Positions 26,503-37,385 of a stretch of 64,000 nucleotides of DNA are shown here, piece by piece; the stretch's first letter is position 1; each line of letters starts with the position of its first letter. Source of the DNA: CBDCYN01 sp965224205 (GTDB taxonomy: Bacteria > Planctomycetota > Phycisphaerae > Phycisphaerales > Phycisphaeraceae); the NCBI GenBank assembly GCA_965224205.1, contig CBDCYN010000015.1, positions 3,359 to 67,358 on the forward strand. Direction: 5' to 3'. Below the pieces are notes generated by a model that had not been told where the DNA came from, did no database searches, and saw only the letters and a program-made list of their open reading frames with translations. A program made the position numbers and the translations under genes.

Positions 26503-26762
26503 CCTGTCGCACTTGAACCGCTGGAACAGGCCCGATCGCCTTGAACGGGCATACGACACCTATGACCGTGATCGACGTTCGACCCCCCGCGCTTGATGAA
26601 GACCTCGCTGCATGGGGCATATCTGTGCGGCCTGCGCCGTTTGTACGGGATCCGCGATATGGATGGTAGCCCGGGTCATCGTTGGTCCGTCACCATCCAT
26701 GACAACCCAAGGAGTAGAATTTCCCTGACCTCTTACCCGCCGAACGTGCATCCGATGCGACG

Positions 26763-27950
26763 CTACACCCCGACTTCGACCCGCGACCGCAGGTTGTCGA
26801 GCACGTTCATGAAGTTGATGTAGCTGTCGTACGGGGATTCGTACGGGTTGAAATACTTGTGCACGTCCCCGTCGGCGAAGTACTTGGTGCACATGTAGTA
26901 GAAATGATCGCTGACGGTTAGCCGCCGCCAATCGGCCAGCAGCTTCTCGTCCCCGCTGGCCTTGACCGGGCCCTCGAGTTTGTACAGCTCGTGCAGGGCG
27001 TTCGACTGCATCGCGTTGCCCAGCCACGCGGAAAGGTCCCGCTCGGTGTCAGCCCAACTGATCATGTTCGGCACGTCGTACTCGTCACCCGCGTCGTACG
27101 CCTCCATGCACTCGCTGGGGGTCTTGAAATCGTTGCCGGTGGTTTCGAGGACGCTGGCGGGCAGGTCCCGGAGGAACTCGAAGATCCCGGTGTCGGCCCA
27201 CTGGTGCTCCCCGAACGTCTCATAATCCATGAACAGGTTGCACACGTCACCGCCTTCGTTGTTGACCTGGTCGATCCACTTCGTGAACTTCTCGACCGTC
27301 AGCGGATAGTCTTCCCACGCCTGGTTCGAGAACCGGAACGCGATGTCGTCGCTGAGGCGGTAGTTCTTCAATAGCAGCTTCATTTGCGGCGTGCCCGGGG
27401 CGCGGTAGAGCCGGTTGGGCGACCGGCCGTCGAGGATGTGGTCGACCCCCTCGGTGAGCACCCCGCGGTACCCGCCGTGGTTGTTGAGGTACGCCGCCAG
27501 CTCGTTGCTGTACACCATCTCGGTGTTGCGGAACACGACCGGCTTCTGGCCGAAGAGGTCTTCGATCAGGTGGCGGTGCAGGTCGACCTGCTCCTGGAAC
27601 TCGTCGCGGCTGTAGAGGAACGCCAGGCTGTGGTAGTACGTTTCGTTGAGGAATTCGACGTGCCCGGTCGACGCGAGCTGTTCGAGCAGCACGAGCATCT
27701 GGGGGCAGAAATCTTTGAACTGCTCGAGTACGCAGCCGGTGAGTGAAAAGGCGACACGGAACCGCCCCTCAAATTTCTGGATGAGTTCCAGGATGAGCTT
27801 CGTCGCCGGCAGGTAGCACTTCTGGGCGACCTTGTCGAGGATCTGGGCGTTGCGCAGTCGGTCCTGGTACTGGCTGTCCGAATCGAACACGCTGTACCGA
27901 CGTAGCCGCGGCGGCTGGTGGACCTGAAAGTAGAAGCAGACCGATGCCAT
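26763..27950 (-). CDS. Glycoside hydrolase family 57 (alpha-amylase-like)
   Basis: A 395-residue cytoplasmic enzyme of family GH57, acting on alpha-1,4 glucans such as glycogen. Motif 1 HQPPR is at residues 11-15. The likely nucleophile Glu103 sits in LNETYYHS. The later motif LFMDYETFGEHQ carries the probable acid/base Asp242. The length fits the shorter alpha-amylase-type members. No signal peptide is present. It is divergent from alaS, with a perfect R3 hairpin in the gap. Whether it degrades or branches glycogen cannot be told from motifs alone. Confidence 0.88.
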   Translation of the reverse strand: MASVCFYFQVHQPPRLRRYSVFDSDSQYQDRLRNAQILDKVAQKCYLPATKLILELIQKFEGRFRVAFSLTGCVLEQFKDFCPQMLVLLEQLASTGHVEFLNETYYHSLAFLYSRDEFQEQVDLHRHLIEDLFGQKPVVFRNTEMVYSNELAAYLNNHGGYRGVLTEGVDHILDGRSPNRLYRAPGTPQMKLLLKNYRLSDDIAFRFSNQAWEDYPLTVEKFTKWIDQVNNEGGDVCNLFMDYETFGEHQWADTGIFEFLRDLPASVLETTGNDFKTPSECMEAYDAGDEYDVPNMISWADTERDLSAWLGNAMQSNALHELYKLEGPVKASGDEKLLADWRRLTVSDHFYYMCTKYFADGDVHKYFNPYESPYDSYINFMNVLDNLRSRVEVGV

Positions 27951-28380
27951 GTTTAGATTTTCATACCGCTACCAAAGCGAGCCGCGACCGTGAGGCAGCG
28001 GGTTCTGGACGGCCCGACATCGAAACCCGCTGCCTCACGGTCGCGGCTCGCTGACACGCCCTTTGCCATCGTCATTACTACCATCATCATCGGCGCGACG
28101 TGAAAAAAAGCTTTGGTCATCGCTGATCATCGCTTGGGAACGGTTCGCCGCTCCGTCGGTTCGCACGCGTGGCCGTGGCCGACTCAAGCCCACCGCTCGG
28201 GCGGACTTTGCACACGCTCGGACTCCCCTATTGTGTCCAGCCCGGGCCGTGACGCAAACGTCCGTTATCGGCGCGGGGCCGATGGTCGTCCCGTCACCCA
28301 CCCGTTATACTCTCCTGCCCGCAGCCCGCCTCCTCGTGCGTGTTTACCGGCGTGAGCCGCGAAGGAACCGGTTGAACCCT
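27951..28380. other. Divergent intergenic region
   Basis: A 430-base gap between GH57 and alaS containing the perfect R3 hairpin at 27976-28052. The remaining 330 bases show no gene and no clear promoter. An open frame runs upstream of the alaS ATG from 28063, but its 106 extra codons look nothing like AlaS. Confidence 0.6.
27976..28052. repeat. R3 hairpin repeat, perfect copy
   Basis: Perfect 29-bp inverted repeat with a 19-base loop. The left arm begins AGCGAGCCGCGACCGTGAGG (27976-28004) and the right arm is its exact complement (28024-28052). It lies upstream of two divergent genes, so it is not acting as a terminator for either. Other copies or arms are at 2579, 15609, 17846 and 31508. 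Confidence 0.85.
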
Positions 28381-31507
<3,127 letters not shown>

Positions 31508-31522
<15 letters not shown>

Positions 31523-31587
31523 CGGGGCGGTATCTTGAACAAGCCAATGCAATCGGTGAAAAGACCGCTCCCTGACGGTCGTGGCTC
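31508..31587. repeat. R3 hairpin repeat at the alaS 3' end
   Basis: Arms of 24 bases, GAGCCACGACCGTGACGGGG (31508 on) and CTCCCTGACGGTCGTGGCTC (to 31587), pair with a few mismatches around a 32-base loop. The left arm contains the TGA that ends the restored alaS frame. Confidence 0.75.
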
Positions 31588-31651
31588 ATCAGAGGGACCG
31601 CCCGTCAAAACGTGAGTCCACCGTCAGGAAGGAAACGGAGAACGAACATTC

Positions 31652-32884
31652 ATGGCTACCATCAACAGCAACTATCTTAAGCTCAGGGCCGGGTATCTGT
31701 TCCCAGAGATCGCCCGCCGGGTCAACGAGTTTTCTGCCCAAAACCCGGGCTCGCGGATCATCAAACTGGGCATCGGCGACGTAACCGAGCCGCTGCCACC
31801 CGCGGTGATCGAGGCGATGCACCAAGCGGTCGACGACATGTCGCGTCGCGAAACCTTCCGGGGGTACGGGCCGGAGCAGGGCTACGCGTTTCTGCGCGAA
31901 AAGATCGCTGAGCACGACTACCGGTCGCGCGGCTGTGAGGTCGCCGACGACGAGATCTTCGTCTCCGACGGCAGCAAGTGCGATACCGCCAACCTGCTCG
32001 ACATCCTCGGCCCGGGCAACCGCGTAGCCGTGCTCGACCCGGTCTACCCGGTGTACGTCGATACCAACGTTATGGCCGGTCAAACCGGACCTGCCGATGA
32101 CACCGGACAGTACGATGGGCTCACTTACCTATCTGCGACGGCAGACAACGAGTTCTCACCCGACCTGCCCGATCGCCCGGTCGACGTGATCTATCTGTGC
32201 TACCCGAACAACCCCACCGGGGCCGTGGCCACGAGGCAGATGCTCGAGCACTGGGTCGATTACGCCAAGGAGCACGACACTCTGATCCTCTTCGACGCCG
32301 CGTACGAAGCATTCATCTCCGACCCGGACCTGCCGCATTCGATCTACGAGGTGCCCGGGGCGCGCGACGTGGCGATCGAGTTCCGCAGCTTCTCGAAGAA
32401 CGCGGGCTTCACCGGGACGCGGTGCGGTTTCACGGTCGTGCCCCGGTCGGTCACCGGCCTTGATGCCCAGGGCAATCGGGTCGACCTGCACCGGCTGTGG
32501 AGCCGACGGCAGAGCACGAAATTCAACGGCGTGTCGTACGTAGTGCAGCGCGGCGCCGAGGCGGTCTACAGCCCCGAGGGGCAGGAGCAGGTCGGTGACC
32601 TGGTCCGGTTCTACATGGAAAACGCGAGCATGATTCGTCGCGAGCTAACCTCGGTCGGGCTGGCGGTGTACGGCGGGCTGCATGCCCCGTACGTCTGGAT
32701 CAAGACTGCCGACGGAGTGACGAGCTGGGATTACTTCGATCATCTGCTCAACGAGGCTCACGTTGTGGGCACCCCGGGCAGCGGGTTCGGGGCATCGGGT
32801 GAGGGCTACTTCCGTTTCAGTGCTTTCAACAGCCGGGAAAACGTTCAAGAAGCGATGGGGCGGGTCACGAACGCCCGGGTGTAA
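31652..32884 (+). CDS. dapL: LL-diaminopimelate aminotransferase
   Basis: PLP enzyme (fold type I, 410 residues) that converts tetrahydrodipicolinate to LL-diaminopimelate in one step, bypassing the succinylase or acetylase routes to lysine and peptidoglycan. The family signature is clear: NYLKLRAGYLFPEIARRV at the start, KLGIGDVTEPLP, YGPEQGY, SDGSKCD, CYPNNPTGA and the PLP lysine in SFSKNAGFTGTRCGF. GGAG about 13 bases before the ATG may serve as ribosome binding site. The product feeds dapF, found at 57095 in the same window. It lies downstream of alaS on the same strand. Confidence 0.95.
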   Translation: MATINSNYLKLRAGYLFPEIARRVNEFSAQNPGSRIIKLGIGDVTEPLPPAVIEAMHQAVDDMSRRETFRGYGPEQGYAFLREKIAEHDYRSRGCEVADDEIFVSDGSKCDTANLLDILGPGNRVAVLDPVYPVYVDTNVMAGQTGPADDTGQYDGLTYLSATADNEFSPDLPDRPVDVIYLCYPNNPTGAVATRQMLEHWVDYAKEHDTLILFDAAYEAFISDPDLPHSIYEVPGARDVAIEFRSFSKNAGFTGTRCGFTVVPRSVTGLDAQGNRVDLHRLWSRRQSTKFNGVSYVVQRGAEAVYSPEGQEQVGDLVRFYMENASMIRRELTSVGLAVYGGLHAPYVWIKTADGVTSWDYFDHLLNEAHVVGTPGSGFGASGEGYFRFSAFNSRENVQEAMGRVTNARV

Positions 32885-33022
32885 TCTCTGAGAATGCTCA
32901 TCCCGGGTCCCCAGGGGACTCATATCGTAAACGCGGCCGTGAACGACCTGGGGGCTAGAGCGCTTGGCGTAATTAATCGCCGCTGGCCGATAAGAGAGAT
33001 TTCTGGCAAGGAGGCCAAGGTC

Positions 33023-33358
33023 ATGGCGTATTCGATGGATTTTCGTAAGCGGGTGGTATGGGCCGCCGAGTCGGGTCAGACGATCACGGGGGTATCACGA
33101 CAGTTTCGGGTGGCGAGGTCGACGGTTCGCGACTGGTGTGATCGGCACCGCCGGGGCGTGTTGACGCCGGGGGTGCCGGGGCCCAAGGGGTCGGTCAAGC
33201 TTACGGCGGCCGATGAGCAACGGATGCGTGAGGCGGTGGCGGCCAAGCCGGGGATCACGGCCAAGCAGTTGAGGGCGATGCTGAACCTGGGCGTCGTGGA
33301 ATCGACGGTGTGCCGGGCGTTGAAGCGGCTGGGGCTGTCGCTCAAAAGAAGTCGCTGA
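33023..33358 (+). CDS. IS630 transposase, DNA-binding part (orfA)
   Basis: A 111-residue protein with two helix-turn-helix regions: FRKRVVWAAESGQTITGVSR and QFRVARSTVRDWCDRH, then KPGITAKQLRAMLNLGVVES. AAGGAGG eight bases before the ATG supports the start at 33023. The frame stops shortly after CTC-AAA-AGA (33341-33349), where a -1 slip on AAAAG would fuse it to orfB. Confidence 0.85.
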   Translation: MAYSMDFRKRVVWAAESGQTITGVSRQFRVARSTVRDWCDRHRRGVLTPGVPGPKGSVKLTAADEQRMREAVAAKPGITAKQLRAMLNLGVVESTVCRALKRLGLSLKRSR

Positions 33359-33957
33359 TCGCCGCCGAGCAAGATCGCCCCGACGTGGCCCAACGCCGCC
33401 ACAACTTCACGATCGCCCGGCGGTTCGTGGACCCGGCCCATCTGGTTTTCCTCGACGAATCTGGGGCCAAGACGGATATGACCCGGCTGTATGGCTGGTC
33501 GCCGATCGGGCAGCGTTGCGTGGACCGCACCCCGCACGGCCGCTGGAAGACGCTCACGATGCTCAGCGCGATCCGGCTCGACGGGGTGATCCAAGGTGCG
33601 ACGGTCGTGGTCGATGGCCCGATGAACTCGGCGACGTTCCTGGCCTACACCCAGCAGTTCTTGGCCCCGTCGTTGCGCCCGGGTGACGTGGTCGTGATGG
33701 ACAATCTCTCGAGTCACCAAGCCGCCGCGGTGCGCGAAGCGATCGAGGCCGTCGACGCCGACCTGGGGTACCTGCCCCCGTACAGCCCGGACCTGAACCC
33801 GATCGAGAAGCTGTGGAGCAAGGTCAAGGCGTGGCTACGCCGCGTCGCCGCCAAGACCTTCGGCACGCTCCAAGACGCCATCGCCGATGCCCTGACAGAC
33901 GTCACGCCCACCGAGTGCCAAAACTACTTCACCTCTTGCGGATATGGCGATTATTGA
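33310..33957 (+). CDS. IS630 transposase, catalytic part (orfB)
   Basis: DDE domain with the first Asp in HLVFLDESGAKTDM, the second in VVVMDNLSSHQ and the Glu in LPPYSPDLNPIEKLW. Family-like sequence starts at KKSLIAAEQDRPDVAQRR, right after the slip site; the codons before it are probably not used as an independent start. It ends 12 bases before the right end of the element. All catalytic residues are intact, so the element could be active. Confidence 0.85.
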   Translation: MPGVEAAGAVAQKKSLIAAEQDRPDVAQRRHNFTIARRFVDPAHLVFLDESGAKTDMTRLYGWSPIGQRCVDRTPHGRWKTLTMLSAIRLDGVIQGATVVVDGPMNSATFLAYTQQFLAPSLRPGDVVVMDNLSSHQAAAVREAIEAVDADLGYLPPYSPDLNPIEKLWSKVKAWLRRVAAKTFGTLQDAIADALTDVTPTECQNYFTSCGYGDY

Positions 33958-34160
33958 CGCAAAACGCTCTAGAGCGTCCCCGCCGTGGCGTTTGGGATCG
34001 CCTTATAAAAGCAGGGCGAAGGGCGGGATTGTGATGAAATCTTCAGCTGCCGATTGGCAACCTGCACCTAGCGCGTTGCTTATCCAGTCGTCGCCCTCCC
34101 CTGAGCCGGGGAGTCCGCTTGCTACGCGCGTGGTTCGCTAGCACCGCGTTCACCGCTCGG

Positions 34161-34733
34161 TTACGTCGGATCGGGATCCGGTGGATGCTTCAATAGCGAC
34201 TTGGCCGCGTCAAAGATGGCCTGCGGCTCGCTCATCCGACCTGGGCCTGACGTGCGGCAGGCCTGCCAGCCGGCCTCGGGCCCCACGACGTGGTAGCCAA
34301 GTTGCTGTTTGAGGGCGTTGAGGTTGCGTTGTGTGATCTTGTGGCTCCACATCTGCGCATTCATCGCCGGGGCCAGCAGCACGGGCGTGTGCGGGGGCAG
34401 GCCGCAGGCGACCAGCCCCACCGGGTCGTCGCAGATCCCCGCCGCGAGTTTGGCGATCATATCTGCGGTCGCGGGAGCGACGACCATCAATTGGGCCCAC
34501 CGAGCCAGCGCGACGTGCGGCGATTCGAGCCCGTCTTGAGCTTCCCAAGTCGTGGAGACGACCGACGACCCGGAGAGCGACTGAAACGTCAGGGGGGTGA
34601 CAAAGCGCGTGGCGGACTCGGTCATGAGCACGCGGACCGATGCCCCGGCTTGGGTTAAGCGGCTAACCAACGAAGCGGACTTGTAACAAGCGATCCCCCC
34701 GGTGACCGCCACGATCACCCGTCGAGCGTCCAT
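34161..34733 (-). CDS. coaC: Phosphopantothenoylcysteine decarboxylase (CoaC-type flavoprotein)
   Basis: FMN-dependent enzyme of coenzyme A synthesis that decarboxylates phosphopantothenoylcysteine. Motifs are VAVTGGIACYKSASLVSRL (FMN binding), the active-site His in ESPHVALA, the PAMNAQMW motif and a Cys in ACRTSGPGRMSEP. The protein is about 190 residues: the CoaC half only, whereas many bacteria have a fused CoaBC near 400. No coaB follows in the 190 bases before the IS630 element. The ATG at 34733 gives the usual N-terminus; a GTG at 34802 would add 23 residues. It follows rpoZ, as dfp often does. Confidence 0.85.
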   Translation of the reverse strand: MDARRVIVAVTGGIACYKSASLVSRLTQAGASVRVLMTESATRFVTPLTFQSLSGSSVVSTTWEAQDGLESPHVALARWAQLMVVAPATADMIAKLAAGICDDPVGLVACGLPPHTPVLLAPAMNAQMWSHKITQRNLNALKQQLGYHVVGPEAGWQACRTSGPGRMSEPQAIFDAAKSLLKHPPDPDPT

Positions 34734-34860
34734 GGCTGGATCGATTCCTGGAACGGGGGAATCGATATGCTTTGGATCCGTGCTAGAGGGTGGTACGGTC
34801 ACGTGCTGTCGCTAGTGGGACTTCATCGAACCCCGGTCCCCGATAAAACAGGACCTGCAC

Positions 34861-34958
34861 GCATCGCGTCTATGAACCCCTACGCTCGTTACGCGCTGAA
34901 CACCGGAAGTATCCCCGCCGCGTGCACGGGTCATAACGGCATACCCGTCGCGATGAGT
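34861..34958 (+). repeat. Dispersed repeat R1, copy E (degenerate)
   Basis: GCATCGCGTCTATGAACCCC, then a CCGCCGCGTGCACGGGTCAT block and GGCATACCCGTCGCGATGAG correspond in order and spacing to the 61894 copy. It lies between rpoZ and coaC. Confidence 0.4.
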
Positions 34959-34963
34959 GGCGC

Positions 34964-35185
34964 CTATTCTTCATCATCGGATTCATCTTCTGGCGGGAAC
35001 TCGTGCGTGATTTTGCCCTCAACGACTTCTTGTACCGCGACTTCAAAATCGTTGCGGCCCTGGCGCTCGACCAACGGCCTCGCCCCTTCCATCAGCTCGC
35101 GGATCCGCGCCTGCACCAGGGTGGTAAACTTGAACCGGCCCCCTAGCTCGTTCACAACTTTGTCGTCTTTCAATGCTTCTATCAT
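34964..35185 (-). CDS. rpoZ: DNA-directed RNA polymerase omega subunit
   Basis: A 73-residue protein that fits RpoZ, the small subunit that helps assemble and stabilise RNA polymerase. The core reads IEALKDDKVVNELGGRFKFT, then LVQARIRELMEGARPLVE and a short FEVAVQEVVEGKITHEF. The tail is acidic. The open frame extends to 35326, but the ATG at 35185 begins the omega-like sequence and has GGAG upstream. The rpoZ-coaC order matches the common gmk-rpoZ-dfp arrangement, which strengthens the call. It is divergent from gcvT. Confidence 0.8.
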   Translation of the reverse strand: MIEALKDDKVVNELGGRFKFTTLVQARIRELMEGARPLVERQGRNDFEVAVQEVVEGKITHEFPPEDESDDEE

Positions 35186-35307
35186 GCCGTGTGTTTGCTC
35201 CAAATCTATGTGCGATCCTTTATTATACCCACGGATAGCGGCGGTTGACAAACCGTGGGTCGCACATGCGACGCGAAAAGATCCGACGATCGGGTACACT
35301 ACAAACC

Positions 35308-36444
35308 ATGCCCGCCACCGCTCCATTGCTGCGCACTCCCTTTGACTCGTTGCACCGTGACCACGGGGCGAAGTTCGTGGACTTCGCCGGCTGGCAGATG
35401 CCGATGCATTACGGCTCGATTATCGACGAGCACCGCCGCGTCCGGGCAGCCGGGGGATTATTCGACGTGTCGCACATGGGGCGGGTTAAGGTTTCTGGGG
35501 CACAGGCGGCGACCCTCCTCGAGCGTGTGTTGACCCGTCGGGTTAGCGACATGCAAGACCATCAGTGCCGGTACAGCCTGGTGTGCAACGAGCACGGCGG
35601 GGTGCTCGATGACGTGATCGTATACCGGTTCGCCAGCCACTGGCTGCTGGTGGTTAACGCCTCGAACCGTGAGAAGATCCTCAAGCACCTGGGCACCCAC
35701 GTCGGGTCGTGGGATGTGAAGATAGAAGACCAGACGGCGACCACCGCGATGATCGCGATCCAGGGCCCGAAGGTGATCGAGACGATCGCCCGATTTTCGA
35801 GCGAGGTGCCGACGTTAAAACGGTACCGGTTCTGCGTCAAGACTCTCCTGGTTCTGAAGATGACGATCAGCCGCACCGGGTACACCGGCGAGGACGGGGT
35901 AGAGGTGATCCTCCCGTCGACCGCTGCGGCGATGACGGTCAAGATGATGCTGCGCGAGGTGGGTGATGACCCGCAAGTCCAGCAGGTGCTCGCACCCGTC
36001 GGTCTAGGCGCCCGAGACACATTACGCATGGAGGCCGCAATGCCGCTCTACGGCCACGAGCTCGACGAATCGACCGACCCGCTATCCGCTGGCCTGGGGT
36101 TCGCGGTCAGCCTCGATAAGGGCAGCGGCGATGCGGGCGACGTCCGATTTATCGGGCAAGATGCTCTAGAAAAGATTGAGGCACACGGCCCTTCCAAGAA
36201 ACTGGTCGGGCTGCGGCTCGAGGGCAGGCGGACCGCTCGGCAGGGGATGAAAGTCTGTCATGGGGAAAAGGAAATCGGGTCCGTCACCAGCGGGTGCCTA
36301 TCTCCGACCTTAGGTTACCCGATCGCGATGGCGTACATCGATGCGACCCACGGAGCGGTGGGCGATCGGCTGGCGCTCCAGTTGGGGGCCCGGAAAACCG
36401 ACGCTCAAGTGGTCGATTTGCCGTTCCATGGCCGGCGGCCTTGA
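35308..36444 (+). CDS. gcvT: Glycine cleavage system aminomethyltransferase (T protein)
   Basis: A 378-residue folate-dependent enzyme of the glycine cleavage complex. It transfers the methylene group from lipoyl-H protein to tetrahydrofolate, releasing ammonia. Family motifs: LRTPFDSLHRDHGAKFVDFA, GWQMPMHYGSI, GLFDVSHMG, the conserved NEHGGVLDDVIVYR with the catalytic Asp, SRTGYTGEDGVEV, GLGARDTLRMEAAMPLYGHE and a C-terminal GSVTSGCLSPTLGYPIAMAY. The start at 35308 is family-like; the frame is open to 35245. gcvH and gcvP are not in the window, and no glycine riboswitch is visible upstream. Confidence 0.93.
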   Translation: MPATAPLLRTPFDSLHRDHGAKFVDFAGWQMPMHYGSIIDEHRRVRAAGGLFDVSHMGRVKVSGAQAATLLERVLTRRVSDMQDHQCRYSLVCNEHGGVLDDVIVYRFASHWLLVVNASNREKILKHLGTHVGSWDVKIEDQTATTAMIAIQGPKVIETIARFSSEVPTLKRYRFCVKTLLVLKMTISRTGYTGEDGVEVILPSTAAAMTVKMMLREVGDDPQVQQVLAPVGLGARDTLRMEAAMPLYGHELDESTDPLSAGLGFAVSLDKGSGDAGDVRFIGQDALEKIEAHGPSKKLVGLRLEGRRTARQGMKVCHGEKEIGSVTSGCLSPTLGYPIAMAYIDATHGAVGDRLALQLGARKTDAQVVDLPFHGRRP

Positions 36445-36530
36445 AATCAACCCATTGAGACCGTATCTTCTTAAAGCGGCAGGATTAGACCCGAGAAGGG
36501 CTGGGACGCGCCACGGCAGCGCGGCGGCCT

Positions 36531-37385
36531 ATGGATCTAAACATCTACCTTAGCGGCGGTGGCACCCGACTAGCAGCCCATCTCGGTGCCCTGCGTGATA
36601 TCGAAGAGCGTGGCGGGCGCATCGCTCACTGGGCCGGCTCCTCCGCCGGGGCGCTGCTGGCGGCGGTGCTGGCTAGCGGGTACTCGCACCAGCAGGCGCT
36701 GGACCTGTTGATGGGGACGGATTTCCGTCAGTTCCTGGACTTCCGGCCGTCTGGGGTGCTGCGTCGCTACGGGATCTACTCGGGCAAGCGGCTGGAGAAA
36801 TGGATCGGGACCGCGCTGCAACACCGGTGCTTCGCCGACCTCGATACGCCGCTGTCGGTTGTTGCTCTCGATATCGAATCGGGACGCCCTTTTGTATTTT
36901 CAAAGGAACTCACACCCCAGATCCCGCTGGCCGCGGCGGTGCGGTGTTCGGTGAGTATCCCCGGGGTCTTTGCGATCCGCCGGCTCGAAGGGCGGACGCT
37001 CATCGATGGGGCGTTAGCCCATATCGATGAGCCGGACCTGTTCCCCGACACGACCCGGCCGCTGGTCACCATCCGCCTGGTGCGCGACCGTTTCGCCCAG
37101 AAGACCAACACGATGAGCCGGTTCGGCCTGGCCACATACATCATGCAGGTGGCGTCGCTGCTGCTCGATTCGGTCGATCGGGCTCGGGTCGCGTCGGGGC
37201 AATGGAACAACACACTGCTGATCGATACCGGGTCCTACTCCTCGATCGATTTCGAGCTGACGGTCGATGACCGCCAGAAGCTCTACCACATGGGGTACGA
37301 TCAATCCAGGCGGTTCCTGGATCTCGAAGCCGTCACAGGCCCCACGCCGCCGCAGGCCCGCGGCGAACAGGCGAAGGAGCCCTAA
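36531..37385 (+). CDS. Patatin-like phospholipase
   Basis: A 284-residue predicted lipid acyl hydrolase with a Ser-Asp dyad. The oxyanion-hole GGGTR is near residues 9-13, the nucleophile elbow GSSAG near 36-40 (Ser38), and the dyad Asp in DGAL near 163-166. It has no clear signal peptide, so the site of action is probably cytoplasmic or membrane-peripheral. It follows gcvT by 86 bases and converges on ppx with a four-base overlap of stops. The substrate is unknown. Confidence 0.88.
   Translation: MDLNIYLSGGGTRLAAHLGALRDIEERGGRIAHWAGSSAGALLAAVLASGYSHQQALDLLMGTDFRQFLDFRPSGVLRRYGIYSGKRLEKWIGTALQHRCFADLDTPLSVVALDIESGRPFVFSKELTPQIPLAAAVRCSVSIPGVFAIRRLEGRTLIDGALAHIDEPDLFPDTTRPLVTIRLVRDRFAQKTNTMSRFGLATYIMQVASLLLDSVDRARVASGQWNNTLLIDTGSYSSIDFELTVDDRQKLYHMGYDQSRRFLDLEAVTGPTPPQARGEQAKEP

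Larger units (their letters stand above)
32958..33969 (+). mobile_element. IS630-family insertion sequence, copy 2
   Basis: A 1012-base element. The left end GAGCGCTTGGCGTAATTAAT (32958 on) is inverted at the right end (GAGCGTTTTGCGTCAATAAT read from 33969). The flanking dinucleotide is TA on both sides (32956-32957, 33970-33971), the target duplication expected of IS630/Tc1 elements. It carries two overlapping transposase frames and appears complete. It lies between dapL and coaC. Confidence 0.9.

Noticed and set aside
28063..28380. 106-codon N-terminal extension of alaS
   Set aside because: The extension reads through intergenic sequence, is Arg/Ser-rich and is absent from AlaS proteins; the ATG at 28381 matches the conserved N-terminus.
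35186..35307. Glycine riboswitch upstream of gcvT
   Set aside because: The gap is only about 120 bases and lacks the conserved glycine aptamer cores.
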